From Sarcocystis neurona (Eukaryota; Apicomplexa; Conoidasida; Eucoccidiorida; Sarcocystidae), in contig KL647310.1 in the NCBI GenBank assembly GCA_000727475.1, positions 1,315,324 through 1,379,323 of the forward strand: a stretch of 64,000 bases of DNA, written 5' to 3'. The notes below the pieces were generated by a model. It ran no database searches and was not told the DNA's origin. It was given only the letters and a program-made list of their open reading frames with translations. Below, piece by piece: positions 1 through 10,130 of the stretch (positions within the stretch are counted from its first letter, which is position 1; the number at the start of each line of letters is the position of its first letter). Both the position numbers and the translations under genes were made by a program.

Positions 1-563
1 GAACAATCCACGTAGACCTCCATATACATATAAATGTGTTGGGATATCGTGTGCCTATATGTACACTTACCGGGATTCATCCGCCCATAAAGAATCTACG
101 CACAGGTCGTATATGTATAAATATGTCTGTGTATGTACACTCACCGCCCATTTCAGAAAGAATCCACGGAGGCCTTACAGCCACATACGTACGCAGTGTA
201 CACACCTCTGCATGCAGGTATGTATACGAACATGTCTAAATACACAGATGCGGAGATACGGACCTGCTCCTCTATATAGAGAGCTCTATGCGGCGCAGAC
301 GCGCACGTGGGACTCCCATGAAAGCGCGGCCACTAAGTACCTGAGAAGTCGGGTACTGCACGACGGGGCAGCAGATGGGAGATAGAAATGGTAGGTAGTA
401 GCGGTGACGTATTACGACAGGGAGGGTGTCTTGCACGTATGAACATGCTTAGGGAAAAAGGCTACCACGGTACGGAGAGAACGTCTTGTCGTGCTTCTTC
501 TGTTGCTGGCGCGGTATAGAGAGATACACGGCACAGACCGAATGTACAACAGCCTTTTCTCAC
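1..563. other. Left edge: presumed intron of the ATP synthase alpha gene
   Basis: No exon could be recognised here on either strand. The sequence is rich in short alternating purine-pyrimidine words (gtgtatgta, acgtacgt). It lies immediately downstream, on the minus strand, of a good splice donor that ends the first ATP synthase alpha exon. It is therefore best read as intron. The remaining alpha-subunit exons must lie beyond base 1. Confidence 0.4.
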
Positions 564-896
564 TTGAGATTTCCAACCTGCGATGCGCGCTTCAAGCAGC
601 TTCGACATCTCAGACGGAGAAATTTTTGCTGCTGCTGCTGCTCCTGCGCAGGGTCGAGACGTGTGCAGGTACCTCTGCTGCAGCTGTTGCAGCACTGCGG
701 TGTTGTATGCGCTGCTACGCGCTCCTCGAATCCCACCTGCCTTCCTACAGCTGTTGCAGCTGCTGTTCCGGTAAAAAAGGCAGCGGGACAAAGTAGAGCG
801 AGACGGTGCATGACTCCCCGCAAACCTCACAAACTGGCGGGCTGCAGCCGCTGCTGCGTGCGCACCTGCGCTGCCGCTGCGGGTGCTTAGCGTCAT
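564..896 (-). CDS. atpA: Mitochondrial F1 ATP synthase subunit alpha, first exon (partial gene)
   Basis: This exon encodes 111 residues from an ATG at 896 to a splice donor (caa|gtgaga) at 564, ending in phase 0. The first 90 or so residues are rich in Ala, Arg and Ser, have almost no acidic residues, and end in RYLHTSRPCAG, as expected of a mitochondrial targeting peptide. The last part reads KISPSEMSKLLEARIAGWK, which closely resembles the start of the mature alpha subunit (KISPSEISxxLExRI). The enzyme makes ATP on the matrix side of the inner membrane, and alpha forms the non-catalytic nucleotide sites of the F1 hexamer. Poly-Ala and poly-Gln patches in the presequence come from GCT/CTG runs and look lineage-specific. 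The catalytic-core exons are outside the window. The frame is open upstream of the ATG, but the next start is TTG, so the ATG at 896 was chosen. Confidence 0.85.
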
Positions 897-1311
897 TGTG
901 AAGCGAGAGACACAGATCTTCGGTTTCAGGCGCAGGAATAACGTGAGATGCAGCAAGGACAGACGAGACGAACCGGAATACAGTGGTCAAGAGGGAGGGG
1001 GAGAGGAGCAACGGTGCACACCACTGACCACACGGTGTTCGCACAAATTCGGCTGTGCGAACAAAAATCTATCTTCAGTCGTGTCGAGCAGCTCGAGCCG
1101 GCGTCTGCCAGCGTTGCAAGGCAGCGGGAAACAAGCAAAAATGCGTGTATCTCCTCCTCGAAATTGAACAGGAGAGACACCGCGGCGAGAGTAAAGTGGA
1201 CCCCAGTGGGAATGCAAAGCAGCCCAGAAAAGGAAGACGATCGCAACGCAAAGTTACGCGCTTCTTTCGGTGAGAGGCGCGGCAGGGCAACTTGCCTTCC
1301 CCCGCAGTCGC

Positions 1312-2140
1312 ATGATGAGCACGACTGTAAATCGGGCAGCCGCGCCTGGGCCGGCGGCACCAGCAGCGGTTGTGACACCAACACAATCAGCATTAGCAGC
1401 AACGGCTGCAGCAGCAGCAGCAGCAATACCAGTACAAGCCGTAGCACAGTACTGGTAGCTGCAGGTCTGTAACTGCAAGAAGAGCAATGGGAGCAAGAAC
1501 AACGCCATCAATACCCGGCAGCAGCAGCAGCAGCAGCAGTGTCAGTGAGAGCGAACCCGGCCGGCTGCTGTAGCCCCCAACGATGCCAACAGCGCGCAGC
1601 AGCCCGCTCGAAGGAGCGGTAACAGCAGCAGCACGAGCAGCAGCCGTCGGAACTGCAGCAGAGTGACACATAAGAGCACTACTGGGACACCATGCTCGTG
1701 TTGTGTCAAGACACCGGTGCAGTGGCGGCAGCCCAGGAGCACAACAACACGAGAAGGAATTTCAGACGGCGTTTTCGATCCTCAAAACCACCCTCGACAC
1801 GAGGGCAGCGCCCCATAGACGTCCTCGACACGACGGCAACTGTAAGGAGACATCCTGGACATGCGGGCCGCGCTGTGTACCGCCATATTCGACCGTGATG
1901 GCCCTAATCCGGACAGACGCAACCGTCAGAAACGCTTCCAATCATAAAGGGGTAACAGCAGGAATCACGGGTAACAGCAGTACCAGAATACACCACCACC
2001 CGAGGGACCTTACCCTTGCCGTGCCACCGGTGCCCAGCTGCTGCAGCACTGCTGGATCGGCAGTGTACGGCGGGATCACCTACGGAAGTGACGGAAGAAA
2101 CACGACAGAGATCGATCCGATACGGCAGAGAGGAGTGTAA
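1312..2140 (+). CDS. Possible Ala-rich protein divergent from ATP synthase alpha (exons uncertain)
   Basis: An ATG pair at 1312/1315 opens an Ala-rich frame (MMSTTVNRAAAPGPAAP...) that runs through a GCA repeat to a possible donor at 1455 (actg|gtagct). A second open stretch at about 1703-2140 contains a helix-like segment, EFQTAFSILKTTLDTRA, that does not look like chance translation. I could not connect the two with certainty. The function is not recognised. The start lies 416 bp from the divergent ATP synthase alpha ATG, so the two could share a promoter. Trinucleotide repeats keep several frames open here, including a 173-codon minus-strand frame, so the strand is not secure. Confidence 0.25.
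1408..1539. repeat. Two GCA/CAG trinucleotide runs
   Basis: Six GCA units lie at 1408-1425 and about seven at 1518-1539, separated by CAG-rich sequence. Depending on frame they encode poly-Ala, poly-Gln or poly-Ser. Such homopolymer-coding runs are typical of Eimeria and related coccidia. They explain why long open frames appear on both strands here. Confidence 0.85.
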
Positions 2141-4367
2141 CAGGAGTGAAACCGAAACTGGTTTATTCCGCACATGCGTGCGAATTACATGTATGTCGAA
2201 CGGGAAGGAAACGCACACACATGTGTGCAGATGTGTGCTTGTGTGTACAAGGGTGTAAGGGTGTGTAAGTGTAGGTTCAGACAGTGATTAGCGGCACACC
2301 AGAAAATTACGCAGAATGACCTACGCGAAAAGCGAGCATTAACGATGCCGCCCTGTAGGTCCATGTGCGAGGCCTGCTAGTGAAAAAGTCCTACGAACGT
2401 GCGTTATTGAACTCCCTACTAAAATAATGTTACATCCATGTTCGTGCACTCACACGGCTGAAGCGTAGGCTCATCAAATTGAAAGGAAATAGGGTGGCAT
2501 TTTCTACAGAAGTGACTTCTGCGAGACACAGGCAGGTTTTCTAGGTGAAGGGAGCGGATGTAGACGAACTGCCACACAGGCCCGTTTGAGAGCCTGCGCA
2601 GTGTCACAATGTGGTGACGGCGCCCCTCCTGCCACTTCGGATGCGCTGGGGCACAGCACATTCTTGTGGAACTGCCTGAGGACAACTGAAGGTCCCACTG
2701 AAGATGATGCTACATTGAGTGAATCCACAGCACCACGTTCCCCGTTGGAACTCACGCTTGGACCGGAGATGGTGGCCAGCGGACACAGGCGATGGCGTCG
2801 GTGCACACCGGAGAAGCTGATGACGTGTCTGTCACATTCGTCTCTACACGACAATCACCTGCGGCTCACCTATGCATACCAGCACCGTTTGGTCCTCTTC
2901 TATTAGTCCCATAGCTAAAAAGTTACCTCCTTGGTAACGTCGGACCTGATGCCGGGATGGGTATGATCAGGTGAGGGCCTTCTGGTTACGTGAGAGAGTT
3001 GGGTAAAATCTACTTCTGGTATAGGAGTGAGGGTGCGGTTTAGGCATTCGATACATACAAGTCGGAGTAAGAAGAAGAACTCTGTCAAATACATGAAGGA
3101 TTTTGGCGGAGCAAGCTGTCTGAATGTGTGAGTGCACTCAGAGTTGAGGCTGCGTCAGGTGCGAGAATCGACTTCACCGACGGAGACTGACATGTCCCTT
3201 TTGTGAGTCTTCGCTGTATTTCCACGTTAAATGCTTGCCTGCCCGGAATAAAGGACAAACAGTACAAACCGCTAGCTCCGTTAGAGGGATACGCGATCCC
3301 GCTGGAGCCGTCTCATCTGCGATGTGCGCTGTGAAGCGTGCGTGCATCTGCCGCCTGCTCCAGCAACGGGGCCTTCTGGATTTCAACAAGACTGCGTGAC
3401 TCTCCAACAGTGCCCGGGAGGCTGACACCAAATGAGTCGCGCAAGTCCGAGACGCACATTCCCTTCCGAAGGTGGCCGACAGCCGCGTCAAACAACCACC
3501 AGAATTTGCTGTGCCCTCACGAGGGCGCTGCCATGTGGGTTGAGGGCTTTTTATGCCTGACTGCCCTGCGTCTATTTACCGTCGTGACTTCACCTGGCGT
3601 CTTAACTGCCTTCTGTCTGTGCGACAACTCTCCCAGTCTGCCTGTAACGATCAACAATCTGAACCCGCTGCAACCTGCTAGATCCTCCAAATATCTTTCT
3701 ATAGAAGATGGCGTAGAAGTGTACACACCATAGAATATATGTACTGTAAATCGAGATGCGCGACAGTCTTCAAGAGACGGAGAAGTCTCGAGCGTTTCAC
3801 CGGCACAAGCGTGTACGATGTACCTGTCATCCGATGCGCCAAGCACAAGCACAGCAGCCGCCTTCCAAGTTCTGTAGCCGTTCCGCAGCACACACGCGAG
3901 TACACGCTGTCCCATGGCAATCGTACAACAGTGTGACGCGGTAGGGACACAAAAGTAATCGGCTCCTTGAATCAATACTGCAAATTTGTTCGATCACTGC
4001 GGGCAGTAAGTGCAACAAAGTGATTACGGTAAGCGTACGCCGTTCAACAAGGATCACGGGTCGACACAACGATCGCAAGGCAGTACCTTCTATGAACACT
4101 ACACGCTTGAGGTTGACACGGCATTCTGTGCTTCTCTGGAATCTGGTGTGGCAGCAACAGACCGGTAACCCGACAGGACACCCTCGTGGTGATCAGCCGC
4201 GAAAGTCGTCGCTACCAGTGATACGGCGTCTCCAACGGAGCAGCCCTCCTTTTTACATAGCACCGCGCGTGACTGTCGTGCCACATCTTGCCCGACCCTT
4301 TATCACGTGTCTCCGGTTCTCACCACAACAGCCACTACCGGAGTCGATGCAGTGACCGCGCGTAGAA
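2141..4367. other. Mostly intergenic; one possible short secreted-protein ORF
   Basis: The only frame worth noting starts at an ATG at 3533 with a good context (gccATGtgg) and runs to a stop at 3733 (plus strand, 67 codons). It begins MWVEGFLCLTALRLFTVVTS, which could act as a signal peptide, and continues as an ordinary-looking polar sequence. A minus-strand frame of 152 codons (3975-3517) overlaps it. Neither resembles a family I know. No RNA gene was seen. Confidence 0.25.
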
Positions 4368-4620
4368 GAGATTTTCTTTTGTCTAATTACTCGCACCCCG
4401 ACTTTGAAGAGATCCCGGTATTTAGACAAGAAGTCTTGAGACGCGAAGGAAAAGAGGTTTTCCCTTGTCTTAGTGCTCGCCTGCCCGACTTTGGAGAGAC
4501 CCCGGTATTTTAACAGGAAAACCACCCAAGTAGAAGGGATTTTTTGTTGTCTTGTTGCTCGCCTTCCCCGCCTTTGAAAAGATCCGCATATTTACAGAAG
4601 AAATCCTGAGAATCTTTACA
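4368..4620 (+). repeat. Three diverged tandem repeat units (about 80-90 bp)
   Basis: Three copies share the order: a T-rich start with cttgtct or gttgtct, then a core ctcgc..cccgactttg.agaga.cccggtattt, then aca.gaa. They begin near 4370, 4455 and 4535. The third copy is the most diverged. The array ends about 25 bp before the upstream ATG of the membrane-protein gene, so it lies in the likely promoter or 5' leader. Confidence 0.7.
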
Positions 4621-4643
4621 TCCCCTGCGTTGTACTCGTAGTC

Positions 4644-5645
4644 ATGCACGTACTGCCTCGACCGCGTATCCCTACACGCCACCCAAACATGGCAAGATGG
4701 CTGGTTGTCCTGCTTCCAATATTACTTCACTCTCTTACCTACATCCTCCGCCTCGCGTCGCCACATCTCCCGGACCGTCACGACAGCGGCGGAAAGCACC
4801 CCACGACGTCAGCTGGATGGTGCCTCAGAAGAGAAGTTGTTCTGTTTGCCCATGCTGCATCTAGCGCAGACAACAACTCTTTTTGCATGTACCCTGTGGG
4901 GCAAACGTCAGAATCCTCGCCAGAGGATACAGAGGAGAGCGACTTCAGTGAAACTACATTCACTACAAACGCAGAGAAACCTACTTGCAAGACTTTGCCA
5001 CGGCCAGTAACCCGGCGACAGCCGCAGGGGCCAGCCACTTTCACAGGCGAACACGAGCTGCAAGTTATTCTCGAAGAAAATGAGGTTTCACAGAGCCGGG
5101 TCGGCCCCGTGTCGAGGGAATCATGCAATAGTAGTCTTGCTTCTGACGCAGAAGAGTCTTCAGACGACAGCGTTACCGGGCGCCGAACGTGCCCCTCGCG
5201 AGCTGCACGTGTGACCCTTACGCTGCCGACCCTCCTCTCCGCATTATCCGGTGTGACTGCCCCACTGTTCTTTCTGGGAGCTGCGCATGGTAGCGGTGCT
5301 TCCCTGTTTATAGATTTAGTACTTGTGTCCTTCGTTATCGTCACAGCGTACTTCAACGCGGCGCCATCCGGTCTATCGCTTCGCCTACGTCGTATCTTTT
5401 CATGGTTGAATACTACACTAATACTCTCCTTGTTTGTACACAAAATGGTCAACGCTGCGCAGGGAGGTAATATCTTAGCTATTCCCTCGGCCGTTTTGAT
5501 GGGTATATGCCTTGCATTATCGATCTTTGTCAATACTGCATTGTTATATCGTGTAAATTTCGGCCCAAGGACCCTGAGGAACCTCAGGGAAGAATTACTT
5601 GACCAGGAGCTACAAGACACGTCGAATCTTCTCGAAGAACAATGA
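4644..5645 (+). CDS. Single-exon membrane protein with N-terminal signal and four C-terminal helices
   Basis: The frame encodes 333 residues. An ATG at 4644 is followed by a second in-frame ATG at 4689, which directly precedes a hydrophobic segment (MARWLVVLLPILLHSLTYIL); I prefer 4689 (318 residues) as the functional start. Residues about 65-180 form a polar, acidic, Ser-rich region. Four hydrophobic segments follow (VTLTLPTLLSALSGVTAPLF; ASLFIDLVLVSFVIVTAYF; WLNTTLILSLFVHKMV; AVLMGICLALSIFVNTALLY), then an acidic helical tail (NLREELLDQELQDTSNLLEE). The family is not recognised. It may be a coccidian-specific protein of the secretory or endomembrane system. A 280-codon antisense frame exists but has neither membrane pattern nor motif. 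No introns are needed. Confidence 0.7.
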   Translation: MHVLPRPRIPTRHPNMARWLVVLLPILLHSLTYILRLASPHLPDRHDSGGKHPTTSAGWCLRREVVLFAHAASSADNNSFCMYPVGQTSESSPEDTEESDFSETTFTTNAEKPTCKTLPRPVTRRQPQGPATFTGEHELQVILEENEVSQSRVGPVSRESCNSSLASDAEESSDDSVTGRRTCPSRAARVTLTLPTLLSALSGVTAPLFFLGAAHGSGASLFIDLVLVSFVIVTAYFNAAPSGLSLRLRRIFSWLNTTLILSLFVHKMVNAAQGGNILAIPSAVLMGICLALSIFVNTALLYRVNFGPRTLRNLREELLDQELQDTSNLLEEQ

Positions 5646-8600
5646 CCTGATATGTGGCCTGCACAACGCAGGCCTGACGTCCTCCGTGCGTAGTGCCGAA
5701 CGGTGAAAGGCTTAATCTATTTCAGAGTGCAGCTGGTTGTGTTCACAGGAGCTAGGCAACTCCATGTTCTGTGAGATGCATTACACCTGCAAACCAACCT
5801 CTTTACACGTTTGCAGTCCTCCTACGGGGGCGTCTCAGTCATTGTATTGCAGTGTGCGAAGTCGTACCCCCTGCCTTTCACGCTTTGTCGGGCAGTCAGT
5901 ACTTCTTTTGTTGTGCACACCGTGTTTGCGGGGGACGGTGTCTTCGCGGTCGCAAAGTGCTCATGAAAGAACCGACCTACAATCATGTCCGGATGCGTTA
6001 CATAAGCATGTTAGCTGTACATTTTAGCGAATTCAAGAGATACGTCCACCCCCCAAAATTAATCTGCAGAATCTACTTGTGGCAATCTGCGTTGTTTTCG
6101 CACTGGCTCTCCCGACTTGAACGCGACGCCTCTTTGAGCAAGCGTGTAGGGAACAGATGTCATTCAACATGCAATTGTGCTGGCGACCTTCTTCCGAAAT
6201 AAACTGATGGCGTTCACCCAGGGCCTGCAGCACCGGTGGAGTGCGTCTTGATTTGCGGCGGTGGCGACCAACGTGTCTGCATGAATGCCTTTGGAGCACG
6301 ATGTCTCCCTTTTCCGAGACAGTCCCGCCCTCTCCAGCGCGCTAACGTTAGCCACTGTAGGCTTTACGAATGCATTGGGTGCTTAACGCGAGGACACCCA
6401 AAGGTCTGACCAAACCTCGTGTTCACTAGAAAGTCTGCCTCCCAGCGGAGACGCAGTTTACTGATGTGTAGGGTCCTATGCGTACAGGTAGATAAGTGTG
6501 TGTGCCTGTTCGCGTTTGTGTATGCGTACGTGTCCTTATATGTGCCCAACTTACATCTGTCTCTTTGTTGACCTTCATCTGTGGATCGCCTTACTGGTTG
6601 CGTAAGCGACGGAGGCCTTCGGGAAACAGGTGTGTCGCTCTGCGCACGAACGCTGTGCCGCGTTGCGCACGAACTAACTCGGTGGGGATTCGGCTCACTA
6701 GGCATTGATGTATGAGCGAACCGATTCCACAGACAACTATTCTCATCCGCCGACTAGGGGGCCGGAGAGATTAACTGCCTAGGTTGATCGTTTACCGCTA
6801 AGCGAGTGTATCACACTGACCTAGCGGAGCACACACGACAAGCGTAGCATTGGTTGGCGGGGCGAAGCGACTGAACGATTTCAAGACAGAAATTTTGGGA
6901 CGAACCCTATGAGTTATGGAACGGCAACCAGCATAACAGAGGAGCGTACGTCAGGACAAGTGTGACACTGCGTCTACCTTGCTAGCAGGTAGGATCAGGA
7001 CTATTCTGCGCAGAATGTGACCAAAAGTCTGCTCTGTAGGCTCTCTGACTGTATTCTAACCGCGTGGGTGCTCCTCTGTTACAGGTCAGTATATCTATAT
7101 ATGGATACTCTCAGTGTCCCTCTTTCCTCCTCCTTGCCTCGTTGCTTCGCGACGCTGTTTTCTCTTGCTGCCGGAAGAGACACCACATTAAGGTGCATGA
7201 CAGTACCCGGCCACACTACCAAGACAGACAAAATTCGACCCCCTGCAGGCTCCCTTGCTTCTTAAGTGTTCTGAATCTTTTTTCGTGTTCTTGTAGCCGC
7301 AACGTAAACACCTGCGTACCATAGCCGAATTCACGCAGGACTGATCGGTACGTGTTTATACGGTGGAGACCCCACAGCATCATTTGCAGCGTCGGCATCC
7401 ACTCCACGATGTTATTACGCACCCCTCACATTTTAGGCTCATCTGGTAGCGGCTCGAAGTTACAGGTCTCGGCTAAGAAGACGATCACGGAACAGCTAAC
7501 ACAGCAAGGTCAGTGCCCGTTGCTCGAGGTAAGGCAAAGCTGGTTCTTACCCACGCAACTTAGGGCGTTGTGTGGCAGGCCAGCGGGAGCTGGTGGACGA
7601 CGCTACGTCGAGCTCACTGAGGACACCCGTACCCCAGAAGTCAGTAGGACGCAGAGCTACCGGCTCCTACTAGCGGCGGGCTCCATCATACGCAAGAGGC
7701 CAGAATTCTAAGACATTCTTGCAGCGTTTGAAGCTCTGCAGAGACCGTGTCACCGGTCGAACCCAGAGACTTAAGCTACGATGAAGGGAGGAAGTTTCTT
7801 CCAACTAAAACGGGAACGAAAAACACGGTGCTAAGTAGCCGTAAAGGAAACGCATTTTTAAGCTGCACCAAGACAGCTTCGTCGTCGGCTTGGATGATGG
7901 AACTTTAATAGAAATTATTCCTCAATTACACTTTACAATGCGACCTAGGTATTGGTGGAAATGCGGTAATGCAGCGAAGTGTGCGCGGCCGACGTACATG
8001 TAGTCGGGTATGTGCGCGTCATATACGAACAAAGGTGAGCACACCGCGACAAGGGGTGAAACAGCTTTGCCGCTTCGTATGCAATTTTTCCTCATGTGCT
8101 GATGTGGCACGGGCGAGCGCACTCACGTTCACCTCTGAGGCAGTATAGGCATCTATTGTCACTCGTACTGCTGAGATACATGGGAACATTCGCAAGGGTG
8201 CAGACATTCTGACAAACACGGCTAAGCCATACCCCGAAGCCGACGCGGCTAGTTACTGTCACGCAAAAGCACGCACGTGCAGGCGGAAGACACGATATGC
8301 TGCCCTTTCATACACCTACGCCTTTTTTACCACACAGCATTAGCAGACACGTTAGTGTACTGCACTGAGTCACATCGCACGGGGTGGCCTCGGGATACGC
8401 AAGCGTACGCAGGCCGAGGCGCCCGTCCAGATCACGTGTAGCTGCCCACGCACACGCGACACTGCGTCTTACGGCCTGCACGCGTTCAAATCCCCTCTTC
8501 TTACTCCCGTATAGCTCCTACGTGCGTGCTTCTGGATCTGCACGACCCGGCTGCTTTTGTTCAGATAAATACGAACCCGTACCCGGACTGCACTTTCTTG

Positions 8601-9383
8601 TAAAGAAGTGCTTATACGTCGGTATACTGGCACGGGTACGTCCAGTGCTGTACGTGGTGTCAGTCGTCTACAGACTGTCCCGAAAAATCAGTGTTTACGT
8701 ACTTGCACAGGGCACCCGCGGTTGATTCGAGTCTGTAGATGCAACTGCGTGTGTGTCTCTGTGTACGCAAATGCGCAGCGGCGCGTCGGTCTGTATCAGG
8801 CAGCAGGTGTAGCTGTGTCCCTCTTTACAAGCGAATATAAGTAGAACGGTGATGTTCGTGTATCTGTATGTGAATACAAGCTAACAAGAGTTGCATTATA
8901 CGCCCGTGTGCTTGCAGTACGCTACGAATACGTTAATGTAAGTATACGTGTAGTTCTGGACTATAAGTGTATGCTCGTACATACGTGCGTACATTCACAC
9001 ATTCATACGTGTGAACATCCACACACTGACCTCCGAAGATTGTGCGTGCACAGCCACATGTACAACAGGAAGATTTACGTGGCAATGTGCGCGGCCACAC
9101 CCTTCCTCCCTGGACACAAATACGTGTACACATCTCCAGTTTGCGAACTACGGATATTTTCGTATGCGGATCAATGCGTATGCACGGATCTGCTTGCGCA
9201 CGCACACGCGAGAAGCGGAGAGCTCGGGTTGCTTTGTCTCTGCACATCTCGCCGGTCCTGCTGCAGGCCGGCTGGGGTGCTTTTTCCAGAAGTATTCAGC
9301 ACAGAAAGGTGGTGGACACAAGAGGCACTCGCGCGAGAGTGACTATGATGAGGCTGTAACTGTTTAAAAGGAGCCGCGTGCCC
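5646..9383. other. Long region without a recognisable gene
   Basis: This 3.7-kb stretch contains many gtgtatgtgtg/cacgtacgt words and only short frames. One plus-strand frame at about 7406-7711 ends in a stop and follows a usable acceptor (cacattttag). It reads like coding sequence (KLQVSAKKTITEQLTQQG) and could be the last exon of an unrecognised gene, but no partner exons were found. The rest is probably intergenic or untranslated. Confidence 0.4.
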
Positions 9384-10130
9384 ATGCCGAAGACCCCGTC
9401 GGCGGGTGGGTCCCCCGGTTGGAACTTGCCACAGCCGTCTCAGTATATCGTGAGACAACGTGTGGAGGAGCATATTTCCTTTGCAGCTGCTGCTACCGCG
9501 GCTGCCATATTTTCTGTCGCGACTGCCGCCGCAAGTAAGACTGCTTACGTTAACCTCCACACTATTCCTCCCTTCCACTCCTGCGGTCGTCGGTAGTATC
9601 GCTCGTGGTACTGTCCGTGGTTGGCCTGGAGTACCTACGCACGCTAGGGCGCTCGCGCCAGCAACGGTAAGTTGCGATCAAGCCTCTGCGGAAGAATGCC
9701 AACAATGGCGGCTACTTTGATCTTGTACGGTTTCCGCAACACCCGCGCGCACTGCGTCGGGAGCAGCGTCGAGATGGCGTACCGCGTCCGCCTGCAGTAA
9801 CAGAAGGCGGTTGCGGTTGCTGCATGTGAAGCGGAGAAGCGGAAGCGTACACTTCGCGTTGTTCTATCGACCACTGACATGCCCCAACCGCACCTCACCA
9901 GCACACCATGCTGCAGCCGCAGCATGAGCGGCTGAGCGCTGTTCTACTACATATTGCATTTAATACGTGTAGCAAGCAGGTCGAAGTGCAGCAGTAGCTC
10001 TACGGAGCAGCTGGTGGTAAAGCCGCAGCAGCCGCTGGTGAAGCGGGAGAAGCGGGAACAGCGATGGCTGGTGGACCAACAGTACACCACCCGCAAGCGG
10101 TCCTGCAGCGGCAGCAGCAGTAGCAGCTAG
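9384..10130 (+). CDS. Small three-exon membrane protein of unknown function
   Basis: Exons are placed at 9384-9534, 9597-9666 and 9992-10130. The donors are gcaa|gtaaga and aacg|gtaagt. The first intron (62 nt) has a strong pyrimidine tract ending cggtag. Phases agree throughout (1, then 2) and give 119 residues. The protein starts MPKTPSAGGSPGWNLPQP, has an Ala-rich hydrophobic stretch running into SLVVLSVVGLEYL across the first splice junction, and ends in a basic, Ser-rich tail (VKREKREQRW...KRSCSGSSSSS). The architecture suits a small single- or double-pass membrane protein. I do not recognise the family. The third exon is the least certain because its acceptor lies in CAG-rich sequence. 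Confidence 0.45.

Noticed and set aside
4778..5620. 280-codon minus-strand frame opposite the four-helix membrane protein
   Set aside because: It is a shadow of the plus-strand gene: no hydrophobic pattern, no motif, and the plus strand has a signal peptide and four well-formed helices.
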